Below are positions 1 to 8,369 of a stretch of 64,000 bases of DNA, in pieces (within the stretch, counting starts at the first letter, position 1; every line of letters starts with the position of its first letter). The notes beneath the pieces were generated by a model. It made no database searches, was not told the DNA's origin, and saw only the letters and a list, made by a program, of their open reading frames with translations. A program made the position numbers and the translations under genes. The DNA comes from DTYU01 sp040757355 (GTDB lineage Bacteria > Bacillota > Desulfotomaculia > Desulfotomaculales > Ammonificaceae), in assembly GCA_040757355.1 (NCBI GenBank), contig JBFLWY010000007.1, positions 1 to 64,000 of the forward strand, in the 5' to 3' direction.

Positions 1-69
1 ATGAGCGATGCGGATGTTTCAGATGTAATAGCTGCGGTACGGCGCGTGCTCACATATTTCGCCCGGTAG
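1..69 (+). CDS. C-terminal tail of a truncated gene, possibly a DegT/DnrJ-type aminotransferase
   Basis: An open frame runs in from the window edge and stops with TAG at 67-69. The visible residues include SDADVSDVIAAVRRVL followed by TYFAR. A short D-V-x-D-V-I-x-A-V-x-x-V-L helix at the very C-terminus is typical of DegT/DnrJ/EryC1 sugar aminotransferases, but many other proteins end in such a helix. The gene start lies outside the window, so the ATG at position 1 need not be the real start. Function is therefore tentative. Confidence 0.4.
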   Translation: MSDADVSDVIAAVRRVLTYFAR

Positions 70-78
70 AAATCTCGT

Positions 79-172
79 TCAACTTATACTGACGCTCATA
101 GGGTCCGTTCAAGGTTCAACGTTATATAAAAGGCCAAAGCAAGCAATTGAACATTTTCATTCCCGCTGGCAA
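79..172 (-). repeat. Family B repeat, copy B1 (interrupted by family A)
   Basis: Read on the minus strand this segment contains GGCCTTTTATATAACGTTG, a GAACGGACCC box and a final CAGTATAAGTTGAACG. It is the same order of motifs seen near 11.0, 13.8, 21.8, 29.4, 35.1, 47.6 and 48.3 kb. Its other end (TCGTGAACGACTCC, 361-374) lies beyond the family A composite at 173-360. So A sits inside B here, at the cacgac site rather than at the gaccc site used elsewhere. Confidence 0.7.
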
Positions 173-360
173 CCCAGCACTCAATGTAATCCTTGAAGCT
201 TAACCCAGCACTCAATATAACCTTGAAGTTTGAAAGCTATCACTTCATTAGACTAAAGAAGGTCTCTCCTCCAAAGCTCAAAAAGTCCTATTGAGTGCTG
301 GGCATTTAAGCTCAATGAAGGTCTGTCCTTCAAAGGGCAAGAAGTCCATTGAGTGCTGGG
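173..360 (-). repeat. Nested family A palindromic repeat, composite copy (188 bp)
   Basis: Four copies of the 13-mer CCCAGCACTCAAT or its reverse complement lie at 173-185, 204-216, 290-302 and 348-360. The inner pair bounds a 99-bp element. The outer pair bounds a second, interrupted element whose halves match the uninterrupted copy at 11078-11177. The whole 188 bp recurs in inverted orientation at 62470-62657 with a single difference that I can find. Confidence 0.85.
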
Positions 361-378
361 TCGTGAACGACTCCCCCC

Positions 379-409
379 AAAAAAAAGACCGTTGGGGGTG
401 CCAACGGTC
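379..409 (-). terminator. Rho-independent terminator of the stalk-domain gene
   Basis: GACCGTTGG (387-395) and CCAACGGTC (401-409) form a perfect 9-bp stem with a 5-nt loop. On the minus strand it is followed by eight T residues (379-386). It lies 29 nt past the stop codon of the minus-strand gene ending at 438. Confidence 0.9.
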
Positions 410-437
410 TCCGCCGCGACTGTGCATGTTTTCTTGT

Positions 438-1190
438 TCAGTTGATTACTACGGTCTGAGCTTCGTTTATGTAGGTTACCTTTTTGCCAAGGTTTTCAGC
501 GAGAAAACGAAGCGGTACCATTGTACGTCCCTGCATTACGCATGGTGCTACGTCCATCTTAGCGGCTTTACCGTTAACCATTGCCCTGGGCTTATCAAGT
601 TCGAGGATAATGGTCTCGCCGTCTTTGTTGATGGTAATCGTTCTGGTCTTTGGATCCCAATCAACATCCGCACCGAACTTTTCGGCGATCGCCCGAATAG
701 GCATCAGCGTCCTTGCCCGTACCAGTTGCGGCGGTACGTCGAAGGTGAGCTTCTCTCCGTATACGAAAACAATAACCGGCTCCTTATGGCTTTTTCGCCA
801 TAATCTTGCAAACTCGCCGTAGTTCTTAAGGTCTTCGGGATTTACATAAATAATTTCCGCCACTGTTGCCGCTGCTTCTTCTTCGACGTCACACATCTCC
901 TTGAGCTGTTCCCAGAGTGCGATCCGCTCGGTCATATTCTCGATTCTTTCCCGGATGCGCTCCCTTAACATCTGTGCCTCAGCAGCGTTCCGCACTCTGT
1001 TTTTCAGCCTATTGCGAAGTTCGATTGCGACTTGGCCGTAAACACAGTCACACACGCCGTCGTTGCAGTACGTGTAGCATACGGTAGTGTTCCCACGGGT
1101 ACTGTTTTTGCCTTGGTCTGCTGAAGCAACTAAACAAAAGGTCAACAAAAGAGCTCCGAGTGTAAACATAACAAAGTAAGCTTTTCGCAT
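438..1190 (-). CDS. Secreted stalk-domain (copper amine oxidase N-terminal-like) protein
   Basis: The predicted protein has 250 residues. It begins MRKAYFVMFTLGALLLTFC, a clear signal peptide ending near SADQ, so it should be exported. A Cys-rich stretch follows (CYTYCNDGVCDC). Next comes a charged, probably coiled-coil region rich in Arg/Glu (about residues 55-105), and then a C-terminal domain of about 110 residues. That domain carries motifs typical of the PF07833 stalk fold: RTLMPIRAIAEKFGADVDWD and GRTMVPLRFLAENLG. Such domains are common in surface proteins of Clostridia, and the substrate is unknown. I chose ATG 1190 because AAGGTGGTGA precedes it; an in-frame start 33 nt upstream has no such site. 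It stands alone on the minus strand with its own terminator. The Cys-rich segment is unusual for the family. Confidence 0.85.
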   Translation of the reverse strand: MRKAYFVMFTLGALLLTFCLVASADQGKNSTRGNTTVCYTYCNDGVCDCVYGQVAIELRNRLKNRVRNAAEAQMLRERIRERIENMTERIALWEQLKEMCDVEEEAAATVAEIIYVNPEDLKNYGEFARLWRKSHKEPVIVFVYGEKLTFDVPPQLVRARTLMPIRAIAEKFGADVDWDPKTRTITINKDGETIILELDKPRAMVNGKAAKMDVAPCVMQGRTMVPLRFLAENLGKKVTYINEAQTVVIN

Positions 1191-1570
1191 TTTTATCTCA
1201 CCACCTTTCTGAACGGTTTGCAATTTGGAAGTCTGTTGGATTGACCTACCACCTCCGTTTTGCTTTCTATTAAGGAATAAGTGTCACGGCCAAGTTTTTT
1301 GGGGGTTGGCAGAAGAAATCGTGACTCCGCCTTATCTCTTGTGAGAAAAAACGAATGGTGAAGGTTAAGTTAATGTCTTATGGTGTCGAAATATGAATTA
1401 GCGTGTTGTCGATTTGTTCTTATGAAGACGCATATTCAGTTACTATATTTTGGCAACAGACCTTAATGGTACAGCGGTCATACCGGTGCAAGGTACCATA
1501 AATTTAAGCTCATGGTGGGCGGATCCCTTCAGGACATAAATTTTCTATATTCGAAAAAAATTTTCTATCT
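1191..1570. other. Intergenic region between divergent genes; inverted repeat, no gene seen
   Basis: No convincing coding sequence lies between the stalk-domain gene and flgB. An inverted repeat is present: GTCACGGCCAA near 1285-1295 pairs with TTGGC near 1312 and CGTGAC near 1320. It lies in the leader of the minus-strand gene and could fold in its mRNA. No clear promoter for the minus gene was found. Confidence 0.4.
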
Positions 1571-1599
1571 GTGCAGGAATTAACTAATCGGTGTATAAT
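1571..1599 (+). promoter_or_regulatory. Possible promoter ahead of flgB
   Basis: A perfect TATAAT box lies at 1594-1599, about 68 nt before the flgB start. The hexamer at the expected -35 position (GTGCAG, 1571-1576, 17-nt spacer) is a poor match. No sigma-28 type box was seen upstream of flgB. Confidence 0.4.
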
Positions 1600-1666
1600 A
1601 ATATAGAAAATTATCATAATGTGTCGAAATATGGTGACCGGATTTGGCCTGGGGGTGATCCAGCGG

Positions 1667-2068
1667 ATGAGCATCTTCGATGATCCGGTTAAGAACGCAG
1701 TTTCAAAGAGCCTGGACGCTGCCGCTTTGCGGCAGCGCGTTATCGCCAACAACATAGCCAACGTTGACACGCCGGGCTTTAAAAAATCCGTTGTTCGTTT
1801 TGAGGACTCGCTTAAAAGGGTACTGAAAACCGGCGCTTTGCCCTTAAGAGTTACAGATCGCCGTCACATAAATACAAACGACCTGTCATCGGCAGAGCCT
1901 AGATTAGAGCGCGTAGAAACTACTACTCTTCGCACTGACGGCAACAACGTCGACGTAGATGAAGAAATGGTAACCCTGGTAACCAATACCGTCAGTTACC
2001 GGGCGGCGGCGCATTTTATCAGCGGAAAATTTGCCAAGCTTAGATACGTTATTTCTGGGGGAAGGTAG
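1667..2068 (+). CDS. flgB: Flagellar basal-body rod protein FlgB
   Basis: This 133-residue protein is a proximal rod subunit of the flagellar basal body, exported through the flagellar type III apparatus. The family signature is visible near the N-terminus (RQRVIANNIANVDTPGFKKS), as is the C-terminal helix that packs in the rod. The ATG at 1667 is preceded by GGGGGTG with a 9-nt gap; an in-frame ATG 48 nt upstream would add residues foreign to the family. It opens the flagellar cluster, with flgC 10 nt downstream. The length is normal for FlgB. Confidence 0.95.
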   Translation: MSIFDDPVKNAVSKSLDAAALRQRVIANNIANVDTPGFKKSVVRFEDSLKRVLKTGALPLRVTDRRHINTNDLSSAEPRLERVETTTLRTDGNNVDVDEEMVTLVTNTVSYRAAAHFISGKFAKLRYVISGGR

Positions 2069-2078
2069 GTGAAGTACA

Positions 2079-2495
2079 GTGCGCCCTTTTGATACTTTTT
2101 CAATCAGCGGTTCCGGTTTGACAAGCCAACGATTACGTCTTGATCTCATCGCAAACAATATTGCCAACGTTCATACCACGCGCACTGAAGAAGGGGGACC
2201 GTACAAGCGCCTTGTTCCGGTTTTTACCCAGCGGCTTGCTGTGGCCAAAGGTAACACCGAAGGGGTAGGGGTTGCGGTAACCGCTATTCTCAAGGACGAA
2301 GGCTCGCCGAGGCTGGTTTATGAACCGGGTCATCCTGAAGCGGACGAGCAAGGATTTGTAAGCTATCCCAACATTAATGTGGCGAACGAAATGGTGGATA
2401 TGATCGGCGCCACCCGGGCCTACGAGGCAAACGCTACGGTAATTGAGGCGGCGAAGGATCTTGCGGAAAAGGCCTTGGAGATAGGTAGAGGTTAG
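2079..2495 (+). CDS. flgC: Flagellar basal-body rod protein FlgC
   Basis: FlgC is a 138-residue proximal rod component that assembles with FlgB. It has the N-terminal rod motif (RLDLIANNIANVHTT) and a conserved C-terminal stretch, NVANEMVDMIGATRAYEAN, typical of FlgC. The start is GTG, preceded by GGAAGGTAGGTGA. It follows flgB by 10 nt and precedes fliE by 18 nt, so the three are almost certainly co-transcribed. Length and motifs are ordinary. Confidence 0.96.
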   Translation: MRPFDTFSISGSGLTSQRLRLDLIANNIANVHTTRTEEGGPYKRLVPVFTQRLAVAKGNTEGVGVAVTAILKDEGSPRLVYEPGHPEADEQGFVSYPNINVANEMVDMIGATRAYEANATVIEAAKDLAEKALEIGRG

Positions 2496-2513
2496 CGTAG
2501 GAGGGGATGAATA

Positions 2514-2798
2514 ATGGAGGTTGCCAGAGCGGGGTTGAACATGCTGATGCCCGAAGCGAAGACGGGTCAGAACAGCACGGGTACCTTCGGCGAGGTTTTA
2601 AACCGGATGATTAACGAGGTAAACGCTGCTCAGATAAAGGCGGACGAAGTTGTGAAAGGGTTTTTGACGGGCGAAGTCCAGGATTTACACCAGGTAATTA
2701 TCGCCGGCGAGGAAGCGAGGTTGATGCTCGAACTGGCTGTTCAGGTGCGGAATAAAATGGTTGAAGCCTATCAAGAGATTTCACGCATTCAGATTTAG
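2514..2798 (+). CDS. fliE: Flagellar hook-basal body complex protein FliE
   Basis: FliE (94 residues) links the membrane MS ring to the rod and is needed early for export. The protein is helical and ends with the conserved family tail (DLHQVIIAGEEARLMLELAV followed by QVRNKMVEAYQEISRIQI). The ATG follows TAGGAGGGGATGAATA. It closes the flgB-flgC-fliE group. A 325-nt gap with repeat sequence separates it from fliF, although in most genomes the two are nearly adjacent. Confidence 0.95.
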   Translation: MEVARAGLNMLMPEAKTGQNSTGTFGEVLNRMINEVNAAQIKADEVVKGFLTGEVQDLHQVIIAGEEARLMLELAVQVRNKMVEAYQEISRIQI

Positions 2799-3042
2799 CT
2801 CTCCTTATTGAAGCCATGTGACGTGAATAGGTACTGATCGGGCAAAAACGAGGGAATACGCGACAGTTCTAAGAGGCCGTAGACAAAGAAAAAAGGCCCG
2901 GCACCCGTGGGAAAAGGAAATCGTGATAAGCGGTTTCCTTAAGAGTCTCTATACCGTTTCGAAAACGGCGCGAGTTCCTGTAAAGTCGCTGCACTAAACC
3001 GCTACAAGACTTACCACCTGTTACAACTATGTTTCCAAAAGA

Positions 3043-3103
3043 GGAAATCATGAAACGATTTCCTACAAGCGTCCGACATCTGACTTCTGACCTCTGACAT
3101 CTG
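3043..3103 (+). repeat. Family C heptad palindrome, partial copy in the fliE-fliF gap
   Basis: A small hairpin, GGAAATC (3043-3049) with GATTTCC (3057-3063), is followed by a heptad-like run of CTGACNT units (CCGACATCTGACTTCTGACC and onward to 3103). The same arrangement of hairpin plus right arm recurs at 10805-10867 and inside the elements near 12.3 and 39.6 kb. The rest of the 2799-3123 gap shows no gene. Confidence 0.6.
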
Positions 3104-3123
3104 TTTTAGGGGGTAGGTGCAAG

Positions 3124-4635
3124 GTGAACCCGCGTGACCTGCTGGCTCAACTTAAGAATCGCTGGCAGGCCTTCAGCGCGACGCAGAAAGCTGCTGTGGT
3201 ACTGGCGGGTGCCGGCCTTATCGCGGCTGTCTTCTATTTAAATACGATGTTGGTTCAGCTCAGCTATGCGCCGCTCTTTAAAGGGTTGAGCCCAGAGGAT
3301 GCCGGGGCGATTGTTCAAAGGCTTGAGGAGATGAAGATCCCTTATCGCTTGACGGATGGGGGAGCCACAATCATCGTCCCTAAAGGAGAGGTCTACCGGA
3401 CCCGGGCAAACTTGGCGGCAAGCGGTGCCCTGACGGGCGGCGGCAGCGGGTTCGAACTCTTTGACAAGACAAGGTTGGGAGTCACCGACTTTGAACAGCA
3501 GGTAAACTACCAGCGGGCGTTACAGGAGGAACTGCGGCGGTCAATTGTTCAGCTTGACGAAGTGGAGCAGGCGCGCGTGCACCTGGTTATCCCGCGGAAG
3601 AGCGTTTTTGTCGAGGAGCAGCAAAAGACTTCGGCTTCTATAGCGGTTAAGCTCAAGCCCCTAGCGCATTTGAAGCCCGCACAGGTGGAAGGAATAGTGG
3701 CGCTGGTATGCGGCGCAGTCGAGGGCCTACAGCCCGAAGACGTACACGTAATTGACATGGCCGGCAATGTTCTAAGCGATTCAGTTACCACAAGTACGCA
3801 GGCCCGTGCCATAAAGACGCTGCAAGAACTTGAGCGCGCTTATGAGCGGGAGCTTGAAAGACGCATCATGGATGTCTTGGCGACGATTCTCGGTCCAGAC
3901 AAGGCAGTGGCTGTAGTAAGTGCCGATTTTGACTTTAACGAGCGGGAAACCGTGACAACTATTGCTTACGGCGAACCGGTGGTAGTCAGTGAGCAGTCCC
4001 TTACCGAGCAGAACGGTTCCGGTACGGTGTCCGGGGTTCCAGGCACCAGTTCAAATCTGGTCCCGACTTATCCGTCAGGCGCAACGGAGGGGCAGGGTTA
4101 TTCCCGGCAGGAGGTGACCCGCAACTACCAGGTAGGCCAGCGACAGGAAAAGGTTATTGAGGTCCCGGGAAAACTCAAACGCCTTGCGACATCAGTGGTG
4201 GTTGATACCCAACTAAATCAGGCTACTGCCAAGCGTATCGAGAAAGTGGTGGCGGGCGCCATCGGATACGACGAGGAGCGGGGCGACCAGATTCAGGTAG
4301 CCAGTATGACTTTTGATAAGAGCTACCAGAAGAAATTAGAAGCAGAGATGGCCGCGGCCGAAGCCGAAGCGAAAAAAGAGGCTCGGCGAGAGCAGATTCT
4401 GACACTTGTGAAACAAGGGGCGATTGGACTTGTAGGGCTGGTCTTTCTGCTGCTTTTCATCCGCTGGTTGGGAAGAATCAAGCCGCCCGCACCGAGAATC
4501 GAGGAGGTCATTCCTGTCCATGTAGGCATGCCGCCGCCAAAAACAGACGAACGCTTTGAGCAGATCAAAGAGACGGCACAGAAAAAACCTGAAGAGGTGG
4601 CTGACGTAATCCGCGTTTGGCTTTCAGAGGAGTAG
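3124..4635 (+). CDS. fliF: Flagellar MS-ring protein FliF
   Basis: FliF (503 residues) forms the membrane-embedded MS ring that houses the export gate and carries the C-ring. Two membrane spans are visible, near residues 24-44 and 427-450, flanking a periplasmic ring-building domain. A Gly/Ser-rich stretch around residues 295-325 is the variable insert. The C-terminal cytoplasmic tail (EQIKETAQKKPEEVADVIRV, then WLSEE) is the FliG-binding helix and is well conserved. It starts at GTG after GGGGGTAGGTGCAAG. fliG begins 26 nt after the stop, as expected. The length is typical for Firmicutes. Confidence 0.97.
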   Translation: MNPRDLLAQLKNRWQAFSATQKAAVVLAGAGLIAAVFYLNTMLVQLSYAPLFKGLSPEDAGAIVQRLEEMKIPYRLTDGGATIIVPKGEVYRTRANLAASGALTGGGSGFELFDKTRLGVTDFEQQVNYQRALQEELRRSIVQLDEVEQARVHLVIPRKSVFVEEQQKTSASIAVKLKPLAHLKPAQVEGIVALVCGAVEGLQPEDVHVIDMAGNVLSDSVTTSTQARAIKTLQELERAYERELERRIMDVLATILGPDKAVAVVSADFDFNERETVTTIAYGEPVVVSEQSLTEQNGSGTVSGVPGTSSNLVPTYPSGATEGQGYSRQEVTRNYQVGQRQEKVIEVPGKLKRLATSVVVDTQLNQATAKRIEKVVAGAIGYDEERGDQIQVASMTFDKSYQKKLEAEMAAAEAEAKKEARREQILTLVKQGAIGLVGLVFLLLFIRWLGRIKPPAPRIEEVIPVHVGMPPPKTDERFEQIKETAQKKPEEVADVIRVWLSEE

Positions 4636-4661
4636 CAACCTTACGAAGTGGGGTGGGAACC

Positions 4662-5666
4662 ATGGCAAAGATAAAAGGATTACAAAAAGCGGCAGTTTTG
4701 CTTCTTACCCTGGGCGCTGACCTGTCAGCCAAGATTTTGAAACAGCACTTTCCTGAGTCCGAGATCGAGCGCCTCACCTATACCATTTCGAACATCGGGC
4801 GGGTTCCCGAAGAGGTGCGCGACCATGTTCTTGACGAGTTTATCGAGCTTCTCCAGGTACGATCGCACATCATCCAAGGTGGTGTAAAGCACGCCAAGGA
4901 AATCCTGGAAAGGGCGGTAGGCCCACATAAGGCGGACGAAATCATCAAACGTTTAACCCAGACGGCGGCGATTATCCCGTTCAGTTCGCTGAGGAAGACC
5001 GATCCAAAGCACTTGTTTACTTTTATTCGCGATGAGCATCCGCAGACGATCGCACTCGTACTTTCATATCTTGATCCTTCGCAGTCCGCGGCAATTCTTT
5101 CTGCGCTGCCCCAGGAGATGCAAACAGAGATCGCCAAGCGGATCGCCATGATGGAAAGGACGTCTCCCGAAATCGTGCACGAAATACAGCGTGTCCTCGA
5201 ACACAAGATGATGAACGTGGTCAGTGTAGAGCAGACCCAGGCCGGGGGGGTTGAGTCGCTCGTAAACATTCTAAATATGGTCGACCGGGCGACTGAGAAA
5301 AGCATTCTGGAAGACCTGGAAAATGAGGACCCCGGTCTGGCGGACGAGGTCCGTAAACGGATGTTTATGTTCGAGGATATCGTCAAGCTTGACGACACTT
5401 CGATTCAGCGGGTCCTGCGGGAAGTCAATACCAAAGACCTTGCCGTGGCGCTCCGGGGAGCTACAGAGGATGTTAAGAACCGCATTTTCAGAAATATGTC
5501 CCAGCGTGCCGGCAAGATGTTGAAGGACGAGTTGGAATTCATGGGTCCAATACGTCTCAGACAAGTAGAAGAAGCGCAGCAGAAGATCGTCAAGGTCATA
5601 CGAGCCCTGGAAGAGGCAGGCGAAATCATTATCGCGCGGGGTGGCGAAGATGCCCTCGTCTTGTAA
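4662..5666 (+). CDS. fliG: Flagellar motor switch protein FliG
   Basis: FliG (334 residues) is the C-ring protein that contacts the stator and FliM and generates torque. The N-terminal FliF-binding part begins MAKIKGLQKAAVLLLTLG. The middle domain carries the EHPQ motif (DEHPQTIALVLSYL, about residue 125). The C-terminal domain has the charged torque helix region (VLREVNTKDLAVALRGA). I chose ATG 4662, with GTGGGGTGGGAACC ahead of it. An in-frame start inside fliF, 45 nt upstream, gives residues unlike the family. The end overlaps fliH. Confidence 0.97.
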   Translation: MAKIKGLQKAAVLLLTLGADLSAKILKQHFPESEIERLTYTISNIGRVPEEVRDHVLDEFIELLQVRSHIIQGGVKHAKEILERAVGPHKADEIIKRLTQTAAIIPFSSLRKTDPKHLFTFIRDEHPQTIALVLSYLDPSQSAAILSALPQEMQTEIAKRIAMMERTSPEIVHEIQRVLEHKMMNVVSVEQTQAGGVESLVNILNMVDRATEKSILEDLENEDPGLADEVRKRMFMFEDIVKLDDTSIQRVLREVNTKDLAVALRGATEDVKNRIFRNMSQRAGKMLKDELEFMGPIRLRQVEEAQQKIVKVIRALEEAGEIIIARGGEDALVL

Positions 5667-6318
5667 CCGCCGGGTTTTAAAAGGTGTTGTTTTTGACGGC
5701 AGCGCGCTACGACATCTCCATCTTCGCCAGTTGAGTATTGATACAGATGAAAACCCAGAGCTCACAATGGCTGACGCCAAGGAATCTGCGGCGCGGATAA
5801 TCGCAGATGCGAAGGAGCAATCGGCTGCAATTCGGGAACAAGCTTACCAAGAGGGATATCGGCGGGGTCTTGAAGAGGGGTTGGAGCGGGCCGGACAGGA
5901 GTTCCAGGAGAAGTTGACAATGGCCAGTGAAGTATTGCAGGAAGCTGAAGCGGAAAGAGCGGCAATTATTAACCAGATGGAAAGAGAACTCGTCGAGCTG
6001 GCACAGGAGATCGCCAGCCGGATAGTGGCAGCGGAACTGAAAGTGAACCATGAGGTAGTGGTGGCAATCGCTAGAGAAGCGCTTGCCCTTGTCCGCGACC
6101 GGCCGCAGGTAATGATGTTTGTCCACCCCGATGACCTGGCTGCTTGTCAGCAGGCACGATCACAGTTTGAAGCGTTATTACCGGAGCATGCGGTCTTACG
6201 TATTTTGCCAGATTCAGAGGTAAAACGCGGCGGGTGCATTGTAGATACTGGGGAGGGAGTGGTAGACGCTACTCTCGATTCAAGGTGGGCGGCGATTATC
6301 GAGGCATTGAAAGGATAG
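5650..6318 (+). CDS. fliH: Flagellar assembly protein FliH
   Basis: FliH is the peripheral stalk-like regulator that holds the FliI ATPase at the export gate. It is the counterpart of the b and delta subunits of F-type ATPase. The 222-residue protein is strongly charged and helical in the first half, with a Gly-containing repeat (EGYRRGLEEGLERAG) typical of FliH. The C-terminal domain resembles V/F-ATPase subunit E (IVAAELKVNHEVVVAIAREA). The start is uncertain: ATG 5650, overlapping fliG by 17 nt, has GGGGTGG upstream, and a GTG lies 9 nt further up. fliI follows after 5 nt. Confidence 0.9.
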   Translation: MPSSCNRRVLKGVVFDGSALRHLHLRQLSIDTDENPELTMADAKESAARIIADAKEQSAAIREQAYQEGYRRGLEEGLERAGQEFQEKLTMASEVLQEAEAERAAIINQMERELVELAQEIASRIVAAELKVNHEVVVAIAREALALVRDRPQVMMFVHPDDLAACQQARSQFEALLPEHAVLRILPDSEVKRGGCIVDTGEGVVDATLDSRWAAIIEALKG

Positions 6319-6323
6319 TGTGA

Positions 6324-7637
6324 GTGGTGGCGGTCAGTCTAGCATGTTACCGGGAACAAGTACAAAACGCGGACCTTCTGCGCCAGATCGGTGTGGTGAC
6401 CAAGGTTGTAGGCCTCACTCTCGAGGTTAAGGGGTTCAAACCTTTCGTGGGAGAAGTCTGCATGGTCGAAGTTCCGGGAGGGCAACCTACGGTAGCCGAA
6501 GTGGTCGGTTTCCGCGAAGATGTTGTTTTGCTGATGCCCTTCGGTGAACTCTCGGGCGTTTGTCCGGGGTGCCGGGTTGAGCCGCGCAGGCGTGCCTTTA
6601 CAGTGCGGGTGGGCGAACACATGCTCGGACGGGTGCTGAACGGCCTGGGAGAGCCCATTGACGACCTTCCTTATCCCAAGGGAACCCCGAAGCCGGTAAA
6701 CAACCGTCCGCCTTCACCTCTTGCACGCAGGCGGATTGAGAAGGTTTTTTCAACCGGTGTACGGGCCATCGACGGGTTTATAACCTGCGGGCGCGGACAG
6801 CGGGTCGGCATATTTGCCGGCAGCGGCGTAGGGAAAAGCGTGCTGCTCGGTATGATCGCCCGTTTCGGTAGCGCTGACGTAAACGTTATCGCCTTAGTAG
6901 GTGAACGCGGCCGTGAGGTTCTGGAGTTTATTGAAAAAGACCTGGGGCCGGAGGGGCTCAAGAAGTCGGTCGTTGTTGTGGCAACTTCCGATGAACCTGC
7001 GCTTCTAAGGCTCCGGGCGGCATTTGTGGCTACCACAATTGCGGAGTACTTTCGGGACACGGGGCGGGATGTTCTGCTCTTGATGGATTCAGTCACCCGT
7101 TTTGCCCTGGCTCAGCGAGAGGTAGGCCTTGCGGTCGGAGAACCGCCGACAACCAGGGGTTATCCGCCGTCGGTCTTTGCGCTCTTACCCCGGTTGCTCG
7201 AACGTGCGGGCAACGTTCAGGGCGGTTCTATTACGGGCTTTTACACAGTACTGGTTGAGGGTGACGATATGAATGAACCGGTGGCCGACACGGTACGGAG
7301 CATTATCGACGGGCACATTGTACTGTCACGGGAGTTAATGGTTGCAAACCACTACCCGGCAATTGACGTTCTGACAAGTGTCAGCCGGCTGATGCCGAGT
7401 GTGGTTACACAGGAACACAGACAGGCTGCCGGTCGCATCCGGGAGCTTATGGCTGCTTACCGCCAAGCAGAGGATCTGATTAACATCGGTGCTTACGTCA
7501 CCGGATCTAACCCCACGATTGATAGGGCGATTTCAGTTCATGACTCTATCAACGCCTTTCTGCGGCAGGGACCCGAAGAATACGCCGCCTACGATGATTC
7601 CATTAACCGGTTGCTCGGCATTGAGAAGGAGGAGTAA
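6324..7637 (+). CDS. fliI: Flagellum-specific ATP synthase FliI
   Basis: FliI (437 residues) is the ATPase of the flagellar export apparatus, homologous to F1-beta. The Walker A loop GSGVGKS is at about residues 166-172, and Walker B (VLLLMDSVTR) is near 249. The beta-like segments PPTTRGYPPSVFALLPRLLE and GSITGFYTVLVEGDDMNEP are intact. The start is one of two adjacent GTG codons (6324 or 6327). It lies between fliH and fliJ with spacings of 5 and 3 nt, so the three are probably translationally linked. Confidence 0.97.
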   Translation: MVAVSLACYREQVQNADLLRQIGVVTKVVGLTLEVKGFKPFVGEVCMVEVPGGQPTVAEVVGFREDVVLLMPFGELSGVCPGCRVEPRRRAFTVRVGEHMLGRVLNGLGEPIDDLPYPKGTPKPVNNRPPSPLARRRIEKVFSTGVRAIDGFITCGRGQRVGIFAGSGVGKSVLLGMIARFGSADVNVIALVGERGREVLEFIEKDLGPEGLKKSVVVVATSDEPALLRLRAAFVATTIAEYFRDTGRDVLLLMDSVTRFALAQREVGLAVGEPPTTRGYPPSVFALLPRLLERAGNVQGGSITGFYTVLVEGDDMNEPVADTVRSIIDGHIVLSRELMVANHYPAIDVLTSVSRLMPSVVTQEHRQAAGRIRELMAAYRQAEDLINIGAYVTGSNPTIDRAISVHDSINAFLRQGPEEYAAYDDSINRLLGIEKEE

Positions 7638-7640
7638 GGT

Positions 7641-8078
7641 ATGGGGCGGTTTGTTTTTCGTCTGGAGCCGGTACTAAAATGTCGAGCGGCGAAAGAAGAG
7701 CAATCCATTCAGGCCCTGGCTCACGCTCAACGTGCCAAAGAGGAACATGAGGAGACACTTAAGGTCGCCGCTGAGGAATACCTCGGCAGCTTGGATGAGG
7801 GCGGGGAAACGCTTTCGGAACTGCAACAGTGGGCGGTCTACCGGGATTTGCTAAGGGAGAGAGTCAAGGTGAAGGCGCAGAACCTTAGCGAAGCGGTTGA
7901 AAGAGTTGACCGGTGCAGAGAAGCGCTGATTTCAGCAAGGCGCGACAGGCTAACCGTTGAGAAGGTTAAGGAACGCCGGTACGCAATCTTTTTGGAGGAG
8001 GAAGAAAGCAAGGAGCGGCGTCACTATGACGAACTCTCCTTGCTCGCTTTTCAAAACCGCGACAGGCTCAAGTCTTAA
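7641..8078 (+). CDS. fliJ: Flagellar export protein FliJ
   Basis: FliJ is a small coiled-coil chaperone escort and export ATPase partner, the equivalent of F1-gamma. The 145-residue protein opens MGRFVFRLEPVLKCRAAKEE, the usual FliJ start, and is almost entirely charged helix. It follows fliI by 3 nt. It is followed at once by a family D repeat element that separates it from fliK. A small palindrome (AGTCTTAAAAGACT, 8071-8084) covers its stop codon. Confidence 0.93.
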   Translation: MGRFVFRLEPVLKCRAAKEEQSIQALAHAQRAKEEHEETLKVAAEEYLGSLDEGGETLSELQQWAVYRDLLRERVKVKAQNLSEAVERVDRCREALISARRDRLTVEKVKERRYAIFLEEEESKERRHYDELSLLAFQNRDRLKS

Positions 8079-8086
8079 AAGACTAT

Positions 8087-8339
8087 GCAACTACTCAGCC
8101 TGCAGCGACGGAAAGCGGCGATCGCTGGGCAGAGCTAGGAAGACGATTGGCGACGGGCCGGAGCCCAGCACTCAGATTGCTTTGAAAGCGTAGTTTCGCG
8201 GGGCGGACAGATATGTGCTCCCTCAAAAGTAGCATCTTATCAAGATGTAACTGAGTGCTGGGTGAGGATCCGGCGCCAAGCGGCTGACGCCGTTATGAGC
8301 AGCTTATCGCCGCCCCCTGCACGGTGGCTGGATAGTTAA
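8087..8339 (+). mobile_element. Family D MITE-like element, copy D1 (carries a family A hairpin)
   Basis: The left end GCAACTACTCAGCCTGC (from 8087) is inverted at the right end (GGTGGCTGGATAGTTAA, to 8339). The same kind of ends bound the elements at 12151-12396 and 39310-39726. It encodes nothing visible. It fills the fliJ-fliK gap and contains a family A copy at 8164-8262. Unlike the other two copies, no target duplication is evident, so the ends are approximate. Confidence 0.6.
8164..8262. repeat. Family A palindromic repeat, single copy
   Basis: The 99-bp segment is bounded by CCCAGCACTCAG (8164-8175) and its exact reverse complement CTGAGTGCTGGG (8251-8262). The interior is diverged from the copies at 11.1 and 62.5 kb. 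It could fold as a hairpin. Confidence 0.8.
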
Positions 8340-8369
8340 CTAAACTGAATGGAAAGGGGGTGAATACAA

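Noticed and set aside
204..302. TTAA target-site duplication for family A
   Set aside because: TTAA flanks the inner element in the 0.2/62.5 kb pair, but on one side it lies 3 nt away. The inner element at 21863 has no TTAA on its right side, so it is not a consistent duplication.
173..360. CRISPR array suggested by four regularly recurring 13-mers
   Set aside because: The repeats alternate in orientation and spacing varies (18-75 nt). Spacers are themselves repeated elsewhere and there are no cas genes.
5271..5780. Long antisense open frames opposite fliG, fliH, flhB, rplA and others
   Set aside because: They lie opposite clear genes, lack ribosome sites and have no recognisable motifs. 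They are expected shadows in GC-rich coding DNA.
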